From Joyebacterum sp964521425 (GTDB taxonomy: Bacteria > Joyebacterota > Joyebacteria > Joyebacterales > Joyebacteraceae): a stretch of DNA of 25,496 bases. Positions 22,450-25,496 of the stretch are shown piece by piece. The DNA lies in NCBI GenBank assembly GCA_964521425.1, contig CAZFRO010000030.1, positions 1 through 25,496 on the forward strand, in the 5' to 3' direction. Below the pieces are notes generated by a model that was not told where the DNA came from, ran no database searches, and saw only the letters and a program-made list of their open reading frames with translations. The translations under genes were made by a program, and so were the position numbers. The first letter of the stretch is position 1; each line of letters starts with the position of its first letter.

Positions 22450-24261
22450 CTATCCCTTCAGCAATCCACCTCTCTGGTAGATCTCCATCTGCACTTGAGA
22501 GAACGGACTACCCTTCACAGCTTCCCCCGAACCGAGAAGCGTGATCTCACCACTTGTCAGATCCACTTCGATCTCGTCGCCGTTCTTGAGACCCGCGCCG
22601 GCGAGGTCCGCTGTCAGGATCGGCACGCCCGCGTTGATCGCGTTGCGCTCATAGATGGCGCCGAACGACTTAGCGACCAGAAGCGTGACACCGAGGCTCG
22701 TGAAACAGCCCACGGCCTGCTGTCGCGAACTGCCGCAACCGAAGTTCGATCCGGTAACGACGATGTCGCCTGCCTTCACCTTCTCCGGGAAGTCCTTCCA
22801 CCCATCGAGATTCCCGAACGTGTGCTGTCCCATCTCGCTCAGTTCGGTAATCGCCAGGTGGCGATTGTGGAAGATCATGTCGGTGTCGATGTTGTCCATG
22901 TCGACGAGCCAGACGCGTCCCTTGATCTTCGTCGGACTGTCCCCTCCTGCTGTCCCGGTATGAACCACCGGCTTCTTCGTGGCAAGTTCTTTGTCGGGCA
23001 TGAAGACCGCGGGCCTCTCTGGAATCGTCTCAGGCGTCGCAATCACACCCGCTACCGCGGACGCCGCTGCCGTCTCAGGAGACGCCAGGTAGACCTCGCC
23101 CTTCCCCTGCTTGCCCGGGTAGTTCCTGTTCCCGGTGCTTATCGTCACCTCACCCGGCCCATTCTGGCCGATCTGCCCGGCCGCACACCCGGCGCATCCC
23201 GCATTGCCCAGAAGCGCGCCTGCGTCCTTGAAGATTGCGATGATCCCCTCATCGAGGCACCGCCTCCACACGACGTCGGTGCTCGGGACAATCTTGAGCA
23301 CCACGCCAGGAGCCACCTTCCGGTTTTTCAGTATCTTCGCGGTCGCAACCATGTCCTCGTAGCGTCCGTTGGTACACGAACCGATGAAGACCGAGTCGAC
23401 CTTCCTGCCCGCGACGTCTGAGACCGCGACCACATCATCCGGGTGACCAGGCTTCGCGATCATCGGACCGATTCCGGAGATGTCGACCTCCTCGACACAC
23501 GCGTACTCCGCATCATCGTCCGCGTAGACGGGCGTCCATCTCTTCTCGCCTGCGTTATTCGAGTACTTGATGATCTCGTCGTTCGGCGGGAAGAATGTGA
23601 TGATGCCACCCATCTCCGTCGCCATGGATGCAATCGTGATTCTCGCATCAAGCGAGAGGCTCTCGACCACTGGACCGTAGTACTCGCCTGCGAATCCCAG
23701 AAGCCCGCTTGCGCCGAAGTGCTTGATGCAGGCCAGCACGATGTCCTTGGCTGTGGCGTTCTCGCCCGGCTGACCCTTGAGGGCAATCCTCATCGACTTC
23801 GGGATCTTGAACCAGACTTTCCCGTGCGCCCAGGCGCTCGCGATATCCTGGTCCCCCATGCCCTGCCCAAACGCTCCGATCGCGCCCAGTATGTTCGCGT
23901 GCGAATCCGTCGAGACCAGTGTGCCTCCCGGTCCAACCAGACCTTCATCGATCGCAAGATGCGTCCCGATACCCGAGTCGATATCAAAGATCTCGATCCC
24001 TCTGGCCCTCGCGAACAGCCGGCACGTTTGTTGGTTTGCCGCGTACTTCTGGTCCGATCCTCCCGGATTGCAGTCGAAGGTGAAGAACGTGCTCCCGACG
24101 TCATCGACGCTCAGGTCGTTCTGCTCGATGTTCTTCACCACATTCGCCCCACCGAAATCGCGCGCTATCCGCGCGTCGATCACCATGTCAACGATGTCGC
24201 CCGGTGATACGTCTCGGCCCGAGTGTGTTCTGCCGATCTTCTCAATGATTGTCGAACTCAC
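22450..24261 (-). CDS. Single-chain aconitase-family hydro-lyase (aconitate hydratase-like, core plus swivel)
   Basis: 603 aa from the GTG at 24261, chosen for a strong GGAGGAGG; the longer 644-aa frame starts in an unlikely basic stretch. The catalytic core (about 1-410) has STDSHANILGA, GSCTNGR (Cys296) and GCAGCAAG (Cys356, Cys359) as [4Fe-4S] ligands. The swivel domain (about 448-603) is fused, with DNIDTDMIF and SNFGCGSSRQQA. It is shorter than AcnA (about 890) and AcnB (about 860), matching the compact LeuCD-like aconitases of anaerobes. It is the first gene of the citDE-citF unit, so citrate/isocitrate interconversion is the natural role; homoaconitate or methylcitrate use cannot be ruled out. 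The sequence GCAGCAAG replaces the more usual GCGPC, but spacing is kept. Confidence 0.92.
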   Translation of the reverse strand: MSSTIIEKIGRTHSGRDVSPGDIVDMVIDARIARDFGGANVVKNIEQNDLSVDDVGSTFFTFDCNPGGSDQKYAANQQTCRLFARARGIEIFDIDSGIGTHLAIDEGLVGPGGTLVSTDSHANILGAIGAFGQGMGDQDIASAWAHGKVWFKIPKSMRIALKGQPGENATAKDIVLACIKHFGASGLLGFAGEYYGPVVESLSLDARITIASMATEMGGIITFFPPNDEIIKYSNNAGEKRWTPVYADDDAEYACVEEVDISGIGPMIAKPGHPDDVVAVSDVAGRKVDSVFIGSCTNGRYEDMVATAKILKNRKVAPGVVLKIVPSTDVVWRRCLDEGIIAIFKDAGALLGNAGCAGCAAGQIGQNGPGEVTISTGNRNYPGKQGKGEVYLASPETAAASAVAGVIATPETIPERPAVFMPDKELATKKPVVHTGTAGGDSPTKIKGRVWLVDMDNIDTDMIFHNRHLAITELSEMGQHTFGNLDGWKDFPEKVKAGDIVVTGSNFGCGSSRQQAVGCFTSLGVTLLVAKSFGAIYERNAINAGVPILTADLAGAGLKNGDEIEVDLTSGEITLLGSGEAVKGSPFSQVQMEIYQRGGLLKG

Positions 24262-24265
24262 GCTT

Positions 24266-24273
24266 CCTCCTCC
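24266..24273 (-). promoter_or_regulatory. Shine-Dalgarno fixing the aconitase GTG start
   Basis: GGAGGAGG on the minus strand lies 4 nt before the GTG at 24261. It supports this start over the in-frame upstream start at 24384, which would add about 41 basic residues not seen in the family. Confidence 0.65.
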
Positions 24274-24426
24274 GACCAGGATACGCCCTCCGCCCGGCCT
24301 TCCATTCGTGGAGAAGCCGCTCGACCAAGTGCGCTCACGGGAGATTGACTCTCCATCCCGACGATCGCGGTCGAACGGCCCCACTGTCAGTATGTGTCTC
24401 TCGAGGTTCCCGCTATGATGCGGCCT

Positions 24427-25206
24427 CTATTTGATCACCATGATCTTGCCGGTGATACTCCCCACCCCGGGTGCCTCAACCGACCAGATATAGACCCCTG
24501 GCGCCACGTCCTCGCCATTGGAGTTCTTGAGATCCCAACTCTCCTGATCGCTCTCGGGATCGTCGTGGTCAAGTGTACGAACAAGCTTGGCTGATGTCGT
24601 GTATATGCGAATCGTGGCCGTTCCGGGAAGCCTCACGAATGCGATCCGCCGCTCTCCGTCGTGCTCCCAATCCGCGCCGGAGCGATACGGATTCGGGATA
24701 GCCTGGATCCTCGAGAGGATGTCCTGCTTGCCGTCACGCGGGTAGACGGTCACGGAGCTGTTCAGCTCGAGACAGTCCTCATTAACAGAACTCACACCCA
24801 GTTCGAATGCCGTCACAGACAACATATAGGGAAACGCGTTCTGGGCATGTCTGTCTGTGTAGACGCGGATGCTGTCCTCGTAGAATGGATCGAGGTCCCA
24901 GTAGCCTGCGGCGGACGTGTCCTCCTCGCCCCAGACATACTCTCTCGCCAAGAAGAACTCGTCCTCGTTCCAGAGCTCCTTGACCCACACCCGATAGCCG
25001 CCGAAGTCGACGCCGTACACATCGATAATGTCCCGCTCGTCGATCCCCATCGTCCAGCCAATCTCAAGACGCTGGTCTCCGGGGCTTACGAACTTCACCC
25101 GCGGGCAAAGGTCGGCAAGCGCCGCAGACGCACTCAGAAAAAGGACCCCAAACACGACAAGCCCTGCCACCGCCCGGCGCACACCGCTTCCCTGTATCAC
25201 CCTCAT
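24427..25206 (-). CDS. Exported protein with C-terminal FlgD/T9SS-type Ig domain
   Basis: 259 aa from the ATG at 25206 (GGAGG 5 nt upstream). A Sec signal (about 8-30) ends in SASAALA. The middle, about 35-165, is rich in Asp, Glu and Tyr and contains VSPGDQRLEIGW and a fibronectin- or Ig-like feel but no named domain. The C-terminus has IPNPYRSG, ATIRIYTTSAKLVRTLDHD, WDLKNSNGEDVAPGVYIW and GKIMVIK, the signature of FlgD-like/type A sorting modules that attach or export surface proteins in FCB bacteria. Function otherwise unknown. It lies behind a candidate promoter and downstream of a strong terminator, so it is probably a separate transcription unit. It is 165 nt upstream of the aconitase gene. 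Confidence 0.85.
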   Translation of the reverse strand: MRVIQGSGVRRAVAGLVVFGVLFLSASAALADLCPRVKFVSPGDQRLEIGWTMGIDERDIIDVYGVDFGGYRVWVKELWNEDEFFLAREYVWGEEDTSAAGYWDLDPFYEDSIRVYTDRHAQNAFPYMLSVTAFELGVSSVNEDCLELNSSVTVYPRDGKQDILSRIQAIPNPYRSGADWEHDGERRIAFVRLPGTATIRIYTTSAKLVRTLDHDDPESDQESWDLKNSNGEDVAPGVYIWSVEAPGVGSITGKIMVIK

Positions 25207-25269
25207 TCTTGCCTCCGTTGGCCACACGTGGCTCGAGAATCGCGATTCCGGTCTAACGCTCACCGTCTG

Positions 25270-25298
25270 AGGCTAGCACCCGACACCCACCCCGTCAA
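25270..25298 (-). promoter_or_regulatory. Candidate promoter of the small exported protein gene
   Basis: On the minus strand there is a -35 TTGACG (25293..25298), 17 nt, then a -10 TAGCCT (25270..25275). It lies just after the terminator at 25311..25340 and about 64 nt before the ATG at 25206. The -35 is strong and the -10 weak. Confidence 0.45.
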
Positions 25299-25310
25299 GC
25301 GGATATAGAA

Positions 25311-25340
25311 GGAGCCCGCCGGAAGATCCCGGCGGGCTCC
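25311..25340 (-). terminator. Rho-independent-like terminator
   Basis: A perfect 12-bp GC-rich stem (GGAGCCCGCCGG with CCGGCGGGCTCC) with a 6-nt loop. On the minus strand it is followed by TTCTATAT, a weak T-rich run; on the plus strand the hairpin is followed by AAGGGGG. It lies 34 nt after the stop codon of the gene at the right edge, so it should end that transcript. Confidence 0.75.
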
Positions 25341-25374
25341 AAGGGGGAGAGGTATTGTACGTAGTACTGCTACA

Positions 25375-25496
25375 CTACCTGTACATCGACTTGATGCTGC
25401 CCCAGCTGCTTTCCTCGACCGCAACAGGCTCTGCGCCCTCGGCCCAGGTGTCGTCCACGTTGATGCCAGCACCACCGGCAGCACCCGGACCACAAC
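25375..25496 (-). CDS. C-terminal fragment of a protein running off the right edge
   Basis: The last 39 residues plus TAG (25375..25377) of a minus-strand frame that continues beyond the window. It reads a Gly-rich linker, then INVDDTWAEGAEP and the ending SSWGSIKSMYR. The reading frame is favoured over the competing one because it stops just before a strong terminator and has a balanced composition; the other frame is rich in Arg, Ser and Thr. Tails with a Trp-Gly-x-x-Lys pattern and a basic last residue look familiar from exported proteins of related candidate phyla, but I cannot name the family. The rest of the gene is needed to tell. Confidence 0.55.
   Translation of the reverse strand, partial: CGPGAAGGAGINVDDTWAEGAEPVAVEESSWGSIKSMYR

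Noticed and set aside
22438..23421. 327-aa plus-strand frame opposite the aconitase
   Set aside because: Antisense shadow of a conserved enzyme; composition typical of reversed GC-rich codons.
25260..25493. 77-aa minus-strand frame over the terminator
   Set aside because: It runs straight through a perfect 12-bp terminator hairpin and has biased composition; the alternative frame ending at 25375 is more protein-like.

Overview
The window looks like a chromosomal segment of an uncultured, probably anaerobic, high-GC diderm bacterium. Two exported proteins (1..1706 and 24427..25206) end in FlgD-like/T9SS-type Ig modules. Two lipobox-anchored FG-GAP sensor kinases, an AOR-family tungsten enzyme with a 16-Cys ferredoxin subunit, and citrate lyase add to this picture. 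The combination fits the FCB-superphylum candidate lineages (Eisenbacteria/Krumholzibacteria/Fermentibacteria-like). No rRNA or single-copy marker is present, so the placement is an inference. I saw no tRNA, CRISPR array, transposase or phage gene.

Layout. (A) 1..8058, minus strand: a signalling block. Two paralogous lipoprotein kinases with FG-GAP propellers (stop and start overlapping by 4 nt) are followed by a sigma54-type response regulator and a secreted subtilisin cut by the left edge. A good sigma70-like promoter lies only 8 nt before the first kinase ATG, suggesting a nearly leaderless message; another lies before the protease. (B) 8225..13431, minus strand: aminotransferase, isocitrate/isopropylmalate-type dehydrogenase, LeuC-type and LeuD-type dehydratase subunits, then an HD-domain protein. 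A near-consensus promoter precedes the block. (C) 13793..19622, plus strand: membrane protein, MobB, 4x[4Fe-4S] ferredoxin, AOR, MoaD-like protein, ThiF/MoeB-like E1 and an MscS channel. It reads as a tungsten-enzyme operon carrying its own cofactor genes. (D) 19645..24261, minus strand: a single-chain aconitase, a CitD-CitE fusion and CitF, tightly packed. (E) 24427..25496, minus strand: one small exported protein, a strong hairpin terminator and the C-terminal tail of another protein.

How they may work together. Blocks B and D contain aminotransferase, dehydrogenase, two aconitase-family enzymes and citrate lyase, but no citrate or homocitrate synthase. Two readings fit. Block B could be a 2-oxoacid elongation module (leucine or 2-aminoadipate type). 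Alternatively B and D together could link glutamate/2-oxoglutarate, isocitrate and citrate to acetate plus oxaloacetate. The AOR block would interconvert carboxylic acids and aldehydes using low-potential electrons, as an AorA/AorB-like pair. The least familiar element is the kinase pair: its ATPase domain is clear but no canonical H-box is visible. A conserved GHGKL motif sits where the phosphoacceptor helix would be.
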